Position numbers and translations under genes: made by a program. Below are positions 1 to 12,463 of a stretch of DNA of 64,000 bases, in pieces. The notes below the pieces were generated by a model. It worked only from the letters and a program-made list of their open reading frames with translations. It made no database searches and was not told the origin of the DNA. The stretch is from Lucifuga dentata (taxonomy: Eukaryota > Chordata > Actinopteri > Ophidiiformes > Bythitidae), in contig VXCM01001444.1 in the NCBI GenBank assembly GCA_014773175.1, forward strand, positions 89,841-153,840, in the 5' to 3' direction. Position 1 is the first letter of the stretch. Every line of letters begins with the position of its first letter.

Positions 1-4
1 GCAG

Positions 5-69
5 GGGTTCGACCCTCAGAGTCCGCTCTGTGCTCACGTCACCTTGTCTGGCTCTGTGCTGCAGGTACG

Positions 70-106
<37 letters not shown>

Positions 107-600
107 ACACACACCTGGCTCACTTGCGTCTTCCTGTGCAGGTGAACGGCTCGGAGGCAGAGTTTGCACAGAAAGCTTTATTCACTCGACACCCAGAGAT
201 GATGGACTGGCCGGCGACCCATCACTGGTTCTTCGCCAAGTTTAACATCACACAGGTACTGCAGCAAATACTACAAGTACTCTTAACTACTGTTACTAGC
301 ACTCAAACTACCGCTGCAAGTACTAAAACTACTTTGGCAAGCACTCAAACTATTGCTAAAACTACTCCTCCAAGTATTCAAACTACTGCTACAAGTACTT
401 AAACTAACTGCTGCAAGTACTCAAACTACTGCGAAGTACTCTAACTCCTGCTGCTGGCACTGAGATGAGGAGTTGATGTCATGGTGTTGCAGGTGTGGGT
501 GCTGGATTATTTTGGGGGGGTGAAGATGGTCAGTCCTGAGGAATACTTCCGGGCCTCGCCGCACTGGAAACACCATTCAGCATTTCCTGACAGATTTTAA
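5..600 (+). CDS. creg1: CREG1 (cellular repressor of E1A-stimulated genes), C-terminal exons only
   Basis: Exons 5-64, 142-255 and 493-600 (TAA at 598-600) read through in phase. The first gives FDPQSPLCAHVTLSGSVLQ, the second contains KALFTRHPEM and WFFAKFNITQ, and the third begins VWVLDYFGG. These are the hallmark C-terminal stretches of CREG1, a secreted and lysosomal glycoprotein with an FMN-binding split-barrel fold but no known oxidoreductase activity. FNIT is an N-glycosylation sequon. The upstream half of the gene lies outside the window; the AG at 3-4 is the probable acceptor of the first visible exon. The tail after the WVLDYFGG core (RASPHWKHHSAFPDRF) looks longer than I recall for mammals. 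A polyadenylation signal AATAAA lies at 948-953. A CA repeat follows the first donor directly, and a degenerate 21-bp repeat fills the last intron. Adjacency to cd247 matches human 1q24. Confidence 0.9.
74..118. repeat. (CA)n microsatellite in creg1 intron
   Basis: Nearly pure CA dinucleotides begin about 10 bases after the donor at 65. The repeat creates a poly-Thr/His reading frame that is not a gene. Confidence 0.95.
260..440. repeat. Degenerate 21-bp minisatellite in creg1 intron
   Basis: Units resemble AAGTACTCAAACTACTGCTGC with many substitutions. The same monomer recurs in cd247 intron 1 near 2418-2515, about 2 kb away. Confidence 0.7.
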
Positions 601-1806
601 CACGTATGTACAAGGTTTTGTTTCCGTGTTTAAACCAGAGCTCAGCTTTTTGTGCTGGGCTCACAACTTATCAGTCAGCTTTTGTATACACAAACTGCCA
701 GAAACATCTCACGCTGTAAAAATGAGCCAGAGGATCATTAACAGCCTTAACTGGAAGGCTTTTATTTTGCAGGTGCCTGTAGGAAGTGATGAAGATGCAA
801 ATCTAAACAACAGAGCAACAGGTTGTCGGTTTGAATCCCACTCTTGACTTTTAAATGATAAACTCAACATGAAAGATGATGGAACTTTACCTGGAGCTTC
901 ATCCTCAGCAATAAATGAGAGGAAGTAAACTGCCACTCTAACACCTCAATAAAACTTCATAAAATCTATGAGAATGAAAAGAATATGATTTTGTTTCTCT
1001 TCATAAAATATTAGATTTACTGAAATATAACCAAAACATTTTCTAGTTTTCTATTAAATTTAGAACAAATTTAAATGGCTAAATAATAAGTTTTTAAGGA
1101 TTGTATCATCTGTGCCTCCAAACTTTATCTCTCAGCTTCTGTGTATTCATCCTTTTTCTTGAAGAACATATTTTTCTATCAAGAAAATTTAAGCTTTTCT
1201 GATCAAATGCAGTTTTTGAATTAGTAAATAAAAGTGGGTGATTATTTTTTATGCTCTAAAACGTTTGTAAAAGTCTTTATTTTGTGTGTAATTACATTTG
1301 CTGTAATAAAATAGGAGCTGCAGTACATCTGTTTCACCACAAGAGGGCAGCAACGCTCACAATGAAACCCTAAAAAACAACAATCATATTTACAATTTTA
1401 TTCATAATTTATATCTATATATATATATATATGTCATTGGAATTTTAAATACATTTCAAATACTTTTTCTAAATTTATAGTAATGTCTAGATTCAAGAAG
1501 ACAGTCGCATGAATTTCTTGAACCGGTAAAATGTTTTTTTTTTTTCTAGACNAAAAAAAAAAAAAAATCCTGAAACAATTTGATTTGTCTTGGAGATAGG
1601 CTGAAATAAGCTCACTGCTGGCAGAATTCTTCATTTATTTATTTGTAGGAAATCAAACATTAGGCCTCAAAAAGAGACAAATGAGCAGATGAAATGCTGA
1701 TATTTACAGTGTCAGATTCTGAATGTGAATAAAAACATCAAAAAAGCTCAAGAACAAACTGGAAAACTGATTTTTTGTTCCATGAGAATGAAAGAGAGAC
1801 ACGCAG

Positions 1807-1846
<40 letters not shown>

Positions 1847-1981
1847 TCAGTCACCTGACAGCGTCACCACATCCTGTTCCACTAAAGAAAGACGCAGAGC
1901 GAGCGAGAGGCACGTTTGGCTCCGACGTCTGACTTCAGCACTGCTGAGACCAAACCAGTTTGGAGGAAAACCAGTTTGGCG
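601..1981. other. Intergenic region creg1-cd247
   Basis: Holds the creg1 3' UTR with AATAAA at 948-953, AT-rich sequence, a short TA run near 1417-1431, a contig-join N at 1552 inside a poly-A stretch, and a (GT)n microsatellite at about 1811-1843. The cd247 promoter and 5' UTR should lie in the last few hundred bases. I see no additional coding exon. Confidence 0.6.
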
Positions 1982-4900
1982 ATGTGGCAGCAGATGTGGA
2001 CATCAGGCCTTCTGGTCTTCATCTCCGTGTTTCAGCCGGCAGGTAAGATTCACCTTCTTTGACACGTTTTCATCATGTCGACCTCACCAACAAACCCGTC
2101 AGCATCATTTTAATCTGATGGAATTAAGCATAATTAAAACTGCATCAAGACTCGTTAAAACTGCATATTTTTCCATGTGATTATTTTTGACATTATTTCA
2201 CTTTTATAAGATATTTAGCGATGAAACAGAAACCATGATGTGCGACAGATGTTTACTTTTAAACCTGCTTCAAACACACCAAACCAGCAGGAAGTATTTA
2301 AACCTGACAGAAACTAATAGTGAGTTTTTACATCTTTTTTTTTTCATGTGTAACTACGAAGAAAACTCAGCTAAACAAAAAACTTATGACAAAAGTCAAA
2401 CCAGATTCAAACAACACAAGTACTCAAACTACTGCTGCAAGTACTTAAACTACTGCTGCAAGTACTTAAACTACTGCTGCAAGTACTCAAACTACTGCTA
2501 CAAGTACTTAAACTTGTGATGGAAGTACTCAAACCTGCTATTGCTTCTAGTACTGAAGTTAGTGCGACTACTGTTAAATACATATTCAAACATGCTGTTA
2601 CAAAGTACTTCTACTACCACTAAAAGTGCTACTACTAGTACTGCTAATACTACCACCACTACAAATACTTCAACATCTTTGCTGCTACAGGATCAACTTA
2701 AACGTAGAAAGGAGTTTTTGTTGAGATTTGGATAATTTTGTAGGATATTAGATCATGAAATGAGACCGTTTAACCTAACAGTAGAACCCTAACCCTGTAA
2801 CCCTGAACTGTGTTCTCGTCCTTTCTCATGTCGTTTCATGTCAGATTAGTGANACCCCCACCCACCAGGAAGCAGCTCTGTGGTTTTCAGCTTTGAGTTT
2901 TACAGCTGAACCATCTCTAAAACTGAGATCATCTTCACCTAGATCTGATGATGATTTGACAGAAGTTGCCATGGCGACAGAAGACAGAAGACAGCTGTGT
3001 GAGACACGATGTCCTCGTCCCCGAAATCCCCTGACACCCTCACATTCACCAAAAAACTCATTTCTACAGATTTACCCTTTCTCTCCTCAGAGCTTCATCA
3101 GCTTTGGTCTTAAAGGAGCATACCAGTGATTTTACATGTTTGAGCTCAATAAATGCAACCCAGATACACGTTATGAAACTGCTAACTAGGGCTGGACAAT
3201 ATAAACGAATCATAATCGCATCGCGATATAAAAAAATCTTCGACATAAAAATGAGGACGTCAGTATAAAGTCTATAGAAAATAGTGCTTGAATTCAGGAA
3301 GTTCATGACGGTTGAAACAGCCAATAGCGTGTCAGAACTGGAACAAACTAGCCAATCTGGTGGCAGTGTCAGAATAAAGCCCGCCCACTTCCTCAATGCG
3401 TTTAGCTAAACGATGAACACGCCACAGGCGTGTGGTGATATGTGAGTGAAAGTCAGACAAAGATGTCAGAAAAAAAAATCAAATGATGAAGAAGAAAGTA
3501 AAACAGCTCAGAGAACGTCCCAGAGAACGAGACGCTGTGGACAAGAAGAAAAAAAAAAGACAGCAGCGTGGCGTCGCTTAAAGCCTGACGCTAAACAGAG
3601 TAAAATTAGCCAGAAAGCAGCGCTGATGAAGCTTTGGCTGCAGCTTGAAGCTTGGATTTATTTATTAAGGACGATGCAATTTTTTCCGTTCAGAACATGC
3701 AGAAAGAAAATGTTAAAATAAATCTTAAAGGACCATACCGTCCATTTTGCATGTTTGAGCCTAATATATTATATATATTATTATATTATTATAATATATA
3801 TAAAGTCAAAGAAAACGCCCCCTCAACTCGGAATTCTTACTCAGAAAGTCGAGGAAGGTTTCTCAACCCCAAATTCAGTATTGATATAATTTCAGTATGG
3901 CTGCTCTCGTTGTACTATCCCTATTTATAAATGATAAACCATTTTCTTTCAATCAATCAGTAACAGGTTAAAGGACCATACCGGCCATTTTGGATGTTTG
4001 AGCCTAATATATGCAGTTTTCATACATGTAACGTTACTGACAATCATTTCCCAAAGCATACTACTGGAACAGTGAATTAACAATGTTTTTCCTACCTTCC
4101 AGACCTCCATTGGTTTCAGTTCATTCTCTATTAAAATCAACTTGTTGATACTGTAAACGTTCTTGGGATAGGTAATCCATCATCACCAACAAGACGTGTA
4201 TTCAGGTTTTTTTTGAAGTTATGTAATTTTAGTGTTTAAGCTCAATAAAAAGCGTGGAGTGAATGTATGCCTCCACCGGGGAATATAGTCCCAAAAGAAG
4301 ACCTGCGTTTATGGAAAAATTTAAAGGACCGTGACTTCATAAGGCTGTGTAACTATTAGCAGGAGAAACATGGATTTTTAAGGTGGGTGTAAACGGCTGC
4401 TAAAATGTGATTCTATTTAGTTCATTTTTCTTGGGTTATTTCAGAATTAGGGGTAATTCCACACTTTTCAGGGTTCCTCCTGAGTTTGTGGGTTGATATT
4501 TTGTTGGATTAGAATCATTTCTTTGATTCAGCAGAAAGGCGGCTGCAGCACAGACGTGTGTTTCTGCAGATATGAGGCGTCCCACATTTTCTTTCAGGTG
4601 TTCAGGAACAAACTGTCACAGCAAACCAGGTTTCCAACCAGATACTGTGCAAGTCTCCCAAAAGTTTACAATAAACAAGTACAAGGGTTGATTGATAAGT
4701 AGTGAGCCTAGCACGTAAAGCTCCTCGTGCTTAATTTCCAACATAATCTCCTTTTTGTCTCGACACGCTTCCAACGAAGCTGGAAAAAATAATCCTCTAG
4801 CTGACATGACCTCATCCTTTGTGATTAGATCAGACACTGAGGAGGTTTGGAGGGTCTTTGAGGAGATTCTGCGGGTTTTTAGGAATGTTCCAGGAATCTA

Positions 4901-7640
4901 GAGGTCTCTGCTGGAATGTTTCAGGTCCTTGAGGAGGTTTTGGTGTTTTTGAAAAGCTCGTATTGACTTTTGAGGAGATTTTAGCATCCTGAAGAAGATT
5001 CTCGGGGTTCTTGAGGAGGAGAGGTTCTCTGAGGAGGTTCTGAGTGTGTCTCCTCTGTCCACACACACGCACACACATACACACATACACACATACACAC
5101 CGACCAGATTGAGACTGAAATGTGACATGAGTTCTGGACTCTACCTCATTTTTAAGAGTTAGTTTTGGGTCTTTTTGCTGCAGTTGAAGCTGTAACGTCG
5201 ATGCTTCGTCGTCTTTATTGCCACATGAACTTTTATGCTCCAGCCGTGTAAAAACTGTTTTCTGATATTTAATCTTTTCACCAATTTTCTGTTATTGCAA
5301 TTGTTGTTTTTTTTTATGCACAATTTAAAAAAGTGCATAAAAATAACAGGATGAGAGTCGGGGGGTCAGATGAAACCAGAGATACACAACATAAACAGAA
5401 CAGGAAGTCAGCGCTGCGTGTGTGGTCACAGGGTAGGCCGTTTAATCTAATCAACGCAGCAGAATCGGTTTCATGTACACCATCAGCTTGTCTCTCTCTA
5501 CCCCAAACAGAAAAAATACAAAACCTCATTTAAAATAGTCGGACTTTAGCATGTGAGTATGTCCTGCTTTCCTCATCTGTCTCCATGGCAACAATATGAA
5601 AGAACAGAAACTAAAATGACTCAAGCTAACCTGAAATATGATCACCATCACTGCACCTTCCAGGAATTCACATGAATGACAATAACGGAAAGATTCAATC
5701 ACATATTTCTGTCTTTTTTTTTGTAATCTGACTCATCAGGTACAAACTAGTGAAGGTCAAAGTTCATTTTCACTCACAGTAAAGTTGCAGCTGTTATCAA
5801 CTCATCACAGTTTCCATCACAACCCAGAAATGATCTGATTCTTGTAATAGCTCTGTTTATGCGAGTCAGTGAACGCACCGCGGATCGCTTCACTTTATGT
5901 TCCACTGCAGAAAGTTCCTAAAGTTTCCAAAGGTAGGAGGTTAGGAAAGGAAGCAGGAAGAAAAGAGAGTGGTAGGGAAGGAAAGGAGGTGCTCTGTGTG
6001 ACGTCTGACCTCTGACCCTGCAGAGGCCATGGCTCTGTACGATGCCCACCTGTGCTACATCCTGGATGGGTTCCTGGCTCTGTATGGCCTCATCGTCACC
6101 GGCATGTTCATCAAGGAGAGGGTCAGTCTGCTGCAATCCCAGCCATCCTTCTTTTATTTTTCTTTTCTTTTTTTCTGATGTATTAGCATTCATGTCCTGA
6201 TAATATTTCCTTTTGTTTTTTTTTAATGCTCTAGTTCTTCAGAACCAAAGTAAAAGCAGCAGATGAGAGCATCTACACCGTGAGTCACAATCAAACCTCA
6301 CCAAACATCTGTCATCACGGGAAATCTTCACGAACAAAGCAGCTAATAAAGCTTTTTCTTGTGTAGGATCTGAGAGGTCAGGACACTGGAGGCTACGCCC
6401 CCCTCATGATCGGAGACGCAGAGAGAGGACGGGTCGGTGTGCGTCTAATATCTCACCGCTGCATTTTTACTTTTTAATGTTTGTGATGCCAAAGTTCTCA
6501 GTTTACAGAGAAACGTGACCTTTCAAAGACTTAAATTATGAAAAAATAAAAATAAAAAAATCAATCAGCGAAACAGCAGCATGTGCCGCTGTCATGGATC
6601 TCTTACAACATTTTCTCTCCATCTGATGTCATGGATCAGTATTTTGCACCCTGCACAAATAAAGTGTCAGAGTTTGTTTGGTTCTGTGCAGATTTGCACA
6701 GATTTATTTCATATAATTTGTTTTTTTGTTCCTTTGATTTTTATTCTGATGATTTTTGTTGATGTCTTTTCTCTTACAGAACCGCAGGACAGGCGATGAC
6801 ATCTACACGGTAACATTCACGTTACTATACATCTACAAATTAATATTCTTTTGTGATGGATCCTTTAGATAATATCCAGTTATTAACTGTTAAAGTTTTC
6901 TAATGACGTCATTATTTGTATATATGGATAATGTGAATATTCTAATTTTTTTTTTTAAATATATAGGATTTGAACAAACGCACAGATGGTGAATATAAAG
7001 AGCTTCCTGTTAAAAGAGAGGTGAGCGTGTTATTATTAGTAGTAGATTATGTGTCAAGAATTGTATGAATTATAAAGAAAATTAATGTTTGAAACAATGA
7101 AAAATATAAGTCATTTACTGGATTTGAATTGTAAAGATAGATTTTTATTAATGTGTGTTAATATTTCGGTTGTTCGTCTCTGCAGCGTCACAGGAAGAAC
7201 GAGCAGGTGTACCAGGTGAGAGGAGCTCACACGTTTTTATTAGAAGATACATTTTCCTGTCACTTTATTCGTCATATAAAACATAAAAATATTCCAGTTT
7301 AAAAAAAAAAAATCTCAGTATAATTCTTGGAAAGTGATGACATCAGGGTGGAGACGTTTGGTCTTTTTTAATTTGCTCTTTTTTCTCACGTTTCCAGAAG
7401 TGAAGCGTTTGAACTGATTCCACCACTAGGGGGCGCTGAACACAAAGAATTACAATCTAAGACTATTTTGAGATATTCTCTTTTTCTGATGACTAGCGCC
7501 CTCTAACAGCAGCGATTTCTCTTGTCCTAAAATTAAAAATTGACGCGACCGATATTGAACTTTGACTCTTTCAGGGTCTCAGCGCGGCGACCAGAGACAC
7601 GTACGACGCCCTCCAAATGCAGCCACTTCCTGTTCGCTAA
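1982..7640 (+). CDS. cd247: CD247, T-cell receptor CD3 zeta chain
   Basis: Eight exons join in phase: 1982-2042, 6024-6121, 6235-6279, 6367-6432, 6780-6809, 6967-7020, 7186-7215 and 7575-7640, giving 149 residues. Exon 1 encodes the signal peptide (MWQQMWTSGLLVFISVFQPA). Exon 2 encodes a very short ectodomain and the membrane span LCYILDGFLALYGLIVTGMF, which keeps the Cys that forms the zeta-zeta disulfide and the buried Asp that pairs with TCR/CD3 basic residues. Three ITAMs follow, each with exactly seven residues between motifs: YTDLRGQDTGGYAPL, YTDLNKRTDGEYKEL and YQGLSAATRDTYDAL. The end (LQMQPLPVR) closely matches the mammalian C-terminus. The family role is signalling by phosphorylated ITAMs that recruit ZAP-70/SYK in T and NK cells. 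The protein is slightly shorter than human (164). Intron 1 is about 4 kb and repeat-rich. AATAAA lies at 8092-8097. Confidence 0.96.
2418..2515. repeat. 21-bp minisatellite in cd247 intron 1
   Basis: About 4.5 units of AAGTACTTAAACTACTGCTGC, differing at C/T and G/A positions. It makes spurious Tyr/Leu-rich and Ser-rich reading frames on the two strands. Confidence 0.9.
3110..4410. mobile_element. Cluster of TTAA/AGGACCATACC element ends in cd247 intron 1
   Basis: Left ends start at 3110 (diverged), 3725 and 3968, each TTAAAGGACCATACC-like followed by a block reading TTTTGCATGTTTGAGC or similar. The copy from 3968 continues through internal blocks shared with other copies (GGAAATGATTG-like, the CTCCACCGGGGAATATAGTCC block near 4272, and the AGGCTGTGTAACTATTAGCAGG block near 4341) to about 4410. 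An AT-rich stretch cuts the 3725 copy short. No transposase is visible, so these are non-autonomous. Confidence 0.7.
4840..5045. repeat. Degenerate GAGGAGRTTYT-type repeat in cd247 intron 1
   Basis: Imperfect tandem units built around TTCTTGAGGAGGTTCTG and variants. The reverse complement resembles the degenerate AGAACCTTCTTAAGG repeat at 40085-40640 in tbx19 intron 1. A CA-rich run follows at 5061-5100. Confidence 0.6.
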
Positions 7641-8518
7641 CTCCGCCAGACGTCACACCCCGAACATGAGACTGATTTTTACACAAATTATCGGAAATAT
7701 CTCAGCTTGTCGATGTGTTTGCTAGATAATTCATAATAAGACGTTTCCTGTTTATGTCGAGATTCAGTAACAACAGAATTTGTTTGTTTTTTTTGCTTTA
7801 CCTCAGTTTTTTTTTTGTTTCTTTATAATTTTTATAATAATTTGAGTACTGAAATCATTTATATATATTAAATACTGTAATTCTGATAAATGTTTATCCA
7901 CTGATGATGATTAGTCCTGATGATCAGTGGTTTGGTTTGTTAAATTCACAGCACTGTATTAATTCCTGTTTCATTCCTGAGAAGTTTTTTAAATTCTTAG
8001 TTTAATGTTGATTTATGTTTTGTGTGTGACCTTTTGTTTTTTTTTTATTCAAGCTTCTGTCACATTTTAAATGTTTTATTAAATTGTTGATAATAAACCT
8101 GCATCCAGCAAACAGTCTTTTAAATGAATAAATCACCCAGAGATCTGCTGCCACCTAGTGGACCAAAGGAAAACAACTTTATACATCTTAAAGGACCATT
8201 TTGCATGTTTGAGCCTAATATATTCAGTTTTCATACGTTACATTACTGACAGTCATTTCTCAAAGGATAAAACTATATTTCAGCTTTCCTGATGTTTTTG
8301 CAAAATCTCTTAATCTTTCAAAATCAAATATTCAAGTGGTACACCCACCTTAAAAATACATGTTTCTCCTGCTAATAGTTAGCAAAGTAAAGGCTTCAGG
8401 CTGTACTGTGAGTACATGTACTCAGTTACTTTGTACTCTGGAGTATCTGTTTTTGTGGAGCGAGTGTGTGTTCTGTGTGTTTTGTGTGTGACCTTCGATC
8501 AGCTTGAAAGAAAAAAAA
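7641..8518. other. cd247 3' UTR and spacer before the protease array
   Basis: T-rich 3' UTR with AATAAA at 8092-8097. A truncated TTAA/AGGACCAT element half runs from 8188 to about 8390. The remaining 130 bases before the ATG at 8519 would carry the promoter and 5' UTR of the first factor VII-like gene. Confidence 0.6.
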
Positions 8519-11500
8519 ATGGCGTCCGTCAGCACAGAAAGAAGGCGACTCTTCCTCTTACAACTCCTCATCGTTTCTATCCCAGCATGCATCGGGCTTC
8601 CTGGAGGTCAGCCTTTAAGTGTCTTCTTCCTCTTCTTCAGCATTTTCTTCTACTTTTCTTTTTATCCAGATTTGACTCTTATTTGGACTTGGTCCTTTAT
8701 CTCTCTCTCTCCTGGGTTGTCAGTCTTTTTGCTGTGTTAACATCATCATCATCATCTTCCTGTAGGTATTTATTTGTCAGATTTATGAGTTTTAGTTAAT
8801 CTGATGAAGACTAATGACAGAACAACAGATTTTCTGTATGTTAATTCAGTACAGACAGTTAAGATTTGCTTCACATCTTGTTAAATCAGTATTATCAGGA
8901 TTTTATCACTAAAGTCATTAACATATCTTTATGTAATATCATCATCAGGATGATAATTCTTCAGGAAGTTATTACTTTCAGGATGTTGGAATTGTCAGAA
9001 TCTTTTTATCTTCAGCATCTTGAGTCAGGATCTTAAAGGATCGTATCACTCATTTTGCATGTTTGAGCCTAATATATTCAGTTTTCATACATGTTACTGT
9101 CAATCATTTCCCAAAGGATAAAACTGTATTTCAGCTTTCCTGATATTTTGCTAAACCTCTTAATCTTTCAAAATCAAATATTCAAGTGATACACCCACCT
9201 TAAAAATCCATGTTTCTCCTGCTAATAGTTACACAGCCTTATGAAGTCACGGTCCTTTAAATTTTTCCATAAACGCAGGTCTTCTTTTGGGACTATATTC
9301 CCCGGTGGAGGCATACATTCACTCCACGCTTTTTATTGAGCTTAAACGCTAAAATTACATAACTTCTAAAAAAGGTTTCTGGAAGGTAAGAAAAATATTT
9401 TTAATTCACCGTTCCAGTAGTATGCTTTGGGAAATGATTGTCAGTAACGTTACATGTATGAAAATAAATGTATTTGGCTCAAACATGCAAAATGAACAGT
9501 ATGGTCCTTTAATATCAGGATCTTCAGGGGTTCTTGTTATCATCAGGATTTCATTTTCCTCAGGATTCTTTATCATAATCAGCATCTCATTATTGTGAGG
9601 ATTTAGTTATCTTCAGGATGTAGACAGGATCCAGATCCTTATCTGGACAATCTTAAGATGCTCAGGAGGAAACATCTGGATCTCGTTCTGCCATCCTCAG
9701 GTCTTCTCTCTGCCTGAGGCCTGCAGTGTTCTCCTCAGTTGTTTGTGTGTTGGTAGTTTTTGTCAGCAGACCTGAAGCCAGCGATTTCCTTCGGCGCAGT
9801 CGTCGGGCAAATGGCGGTCTGGAGGAGCTGAGGCGAGGGAATGTGGAGCGAGAGTGCATGGAGGAGAAGTGCTCGTATGAGGAGGCTAAGGAGATCTACC
9901 CTCTGCCGCAGCAGCTGGTCAGTCCATCACCTGAACCTGAAAGAAAATACATTTATCATACAGAAATTCATCATCAAATAATTGCTTTTTGGTTTTAATT
10001 TGTGCTTTGTGTCTCTGTCTCCTCAGGAAGTCTTCTGGAAGTCGTACACAGGTACTTCAAATGCTACTTCATGTGCTAATACATGCTGACAGAAGCACGC
10101 TGCATACACTGTGTTCAAGTACAGATGAGGTTCATGAAATTTCAGTGAATATTTATTATTTTTTGTCGTGAACCAGAGTCTCAGAAGAATGTAACCTTTG
10201 ACTGCAGGTCAAAGGTTACATGATCCCCTGAAATTTGGTTCAGACATTCACTAGATGAAAAGTCTGAGGCATGACCATGAATGTCTGAACCAAATTTCAT
10301 GAGAATCCATGCAATAGTTTGGAAAAAGTTTCCTAAAGTCTACTTCCTGTCTGCAGCGGTGGATCACTGCCTGTCGTCTCCCTGTAAGAACAGAGCGACC
10401 TGCGTCCAAAGCAGCAGCACCTTCGTCTGCCTCTGTCCACGTGGTTTAACCGGACGACACTGTGACCAAGGTAGTCATCAGGCTTTTTGATGGTTGTTGC
10501 TGACCATGTTGTCATGGTAACAAGTAAAGATGCTGTCTGTGTTTACGTCTCGCTGTGCAGCGATCCGGACCTCGTTCGGATGCATCTACAGAAACGGAGG
10601 ATGCGAACACTTCTGTAAAGACTTTCCGGATCTTTCGAATCGCTGTTACTGCGCTCCGGGCTACAGGCTCGACAGGGACAACAGCTCCTGTCTGCCGCAA
10701 GGTCAGAGGTCACACAGGGCTTTTCCAGGACAGAACAAGAATCTGATTGCACATCATTTGGATTCCAAACTCTTCAAATGACCTGCAGAGAACCAAGGAC
10801 ACTACCTCATGTTTCAGGTTTTTCCTGTAAAAGTGGTTTTTGTCTGCTGTTTTCTGGTTTAGTTTCCGTCCCCTGTGGTCGGCCTGTGATGCAGCTTCTC
10901 CCCCGCATTGTTAATGGCTATAACTGTCCCAGAGGACAGTGTCCATGGCAGGTATGTCCCCACACTCACGCCAGTCTTTCTGTCTCTGGCCTCACTTTAA
11001 CGTGCTAACGTGCTGCTGCGCCTCCTCAGGCTCTGCTGACTGAATCGGGGACGTTTCAGTGCGGCGGCATCATCCTGTCTGCGCACTGGATCCTCACTGC
11101 AGCTCACTGCGTGTGGCACAAACACGCTAAAATGTTCCACATCACAGTGGGTAAGACGCTTTATGTTCTTCCTCTTCCTCCTCTCCCTCTGAGACGTTTT
11201 ATCTTCTGCTGCAGCATCTTGAAACGTGATGATCTGTCCCCATGAAGGTAAATTTAACCACTCTGCGCTGGAGAAAGGCCAGCAGGAACTCCGGGTCTCC
11301 AAAGTCCTGGTCCACCCGTCCTATAACCCCTCCAGCTATGACAGCGACTTGGCTCTACTGAAGCTGCACCGTCCCATCAAACTGGGACTGTTTGCGGTCC
11401 CCATCTGCCTTCCCGCCTTGGACAGCTCCTTCAGCCGGATACTGGCGACCATCCGCCTCTCCACCGTGAGCGGTTGGGGCAAACTGTCTCAGTTTGGCCC

Positions 11501-11795
11501 GGCCAGCACCTTGCTGCAGCGCCTGGAGGTGCCGAGAGTCCCGCTGCAGGAATGCCGCCGACACAGCAATCTGAACGTCACCAGGAACATGATCTGCGCC
11601 GGCCTGAGGACCGGCGGCCTGGACTCCTGCAAGGGCGACAGCGGAGGCCCGCTGGTGACCCGCTACAAAAAAACCTGGTTCCTGACAGGCGTGGTGAGCT
11701 GGGGGAAGGGCTGCGCGCAACAAAACCTGTACGGGATCTACACCCGAGTCAGCATGTTCCTGCACTGGATCAACCAAACCATGTCCACAGGCTGA
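8519..11795 (+). CDS. Coagulation factor VII-like serine protease, paralog 1
   Basis: Eight exons: 8519-8606, 9757-9917, 10027-10051, 10357-10470, 10561-10701, 10863-10951, 11030-11150 and 11248-11795. All phases agree; 428 residues. Order: signal peptide, propeptide ending RRSRR, Gla domain, EGF1, EGF2, linker with activation site LLPR/IVNG, and trypsin-like domain. The triad is intact (His in TAAHC, Asp in DSDLALLKL, Ser in CKGDSGGP) and Asp189 in DSCKG predicts cleavage after Arg/Lys. Gla glutamates are kept up to Glu29, but the tip Phe of the membrane loop is Gly (ANGGLEEL). The helix after Glu29 reads IYPLPQQL, unlike normal factor VII. EGF1 keeps an O-glucosylation motif (CLSSPC) and an O-fucosylation motif (CKNRATC). 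It is the first gene of the array and may correspond to what zebrafish annotation calls f7l; I cannot confirm that. AATAAA lies at 12021-12026. Confidence 0.88.
9033..9512. mobile_element. TTAA-flanked palindromic MITE, 480 bp, complete
   Basis: Lies in intron 1 of factor VII-like paralog 1. The left end TTAAAGGATCGTATCACTC pairs with the right end, which finishes ATGGTCCTTTAA. Both ends carry TTAA, consistent with target-site duplication. Internal blocks are shared with the 3968 copy in inverted order. Confidence 0.8.
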
Positions 11796-12463
11796 CACGC
11801 CACGCATCCCAACATCAGTAAAAATAACGTCAGAAGATCCAGCATTTCTCCACAAATGATTTTCTCTGCAGAGAGATTTAAAAGGAAGTTACAGGTGGTT
11901 TTTTTGTGTAGCTGTTGATGCATGTTTGAGTTAAAACAAAACGAATCTAGAATTAATTTAGTTAAAAAAAATAATGAAAGTAAATCCTGGAGGTTTTTCG
12001 TCTCTGCATTAAAAAGTCTAAATAAAAACTCTAAATATTCCTTTTATCATTCATATTCCATGTGAACAGTCGCCTGATACAGCTTATTACCTTTTTATTG
12101 GCCATCTTTATTATTATAGGAGGGTTGATTGGCAAATTCTGAGCCTCCCACTGAGGCCAGCCTCACATGATGATGTCATATCAGCAGCTGTGAAGGTTTT
12201 TTTTGGCATTATTAAATTGGAAGTAGGTTACACTGGAAAAACAGAGAGCTGCAGCGTCTGTGAGTTCGAGCTTTCCATGATAGGCTCAAAATTTATCAAT
12301 CGAGCCCTGTGAACATAAATCTGTCTATAGTTGTTTTTTTTTGTGGTAAATTTATCATTATGAAATGAAGGCAGAGAGAGCAGGGTCAGAGTTAGTTTTC
12401 TTTGCCGCGGGTGGGGGNCCATGGGTCCACAAAAAAAAACAGCTCAGCACCCAACGCCATGTG
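11796..12463. other. Spacer between factor VII-like paralogs 1 and 2
   Basis: 3' UTR with AATAAA at 12021-12026, then about 400 bases that hold the factor VII promoter and 5' UTR, with a contig-join N at 12418. I see no coding exon. Confidence 0.6.
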
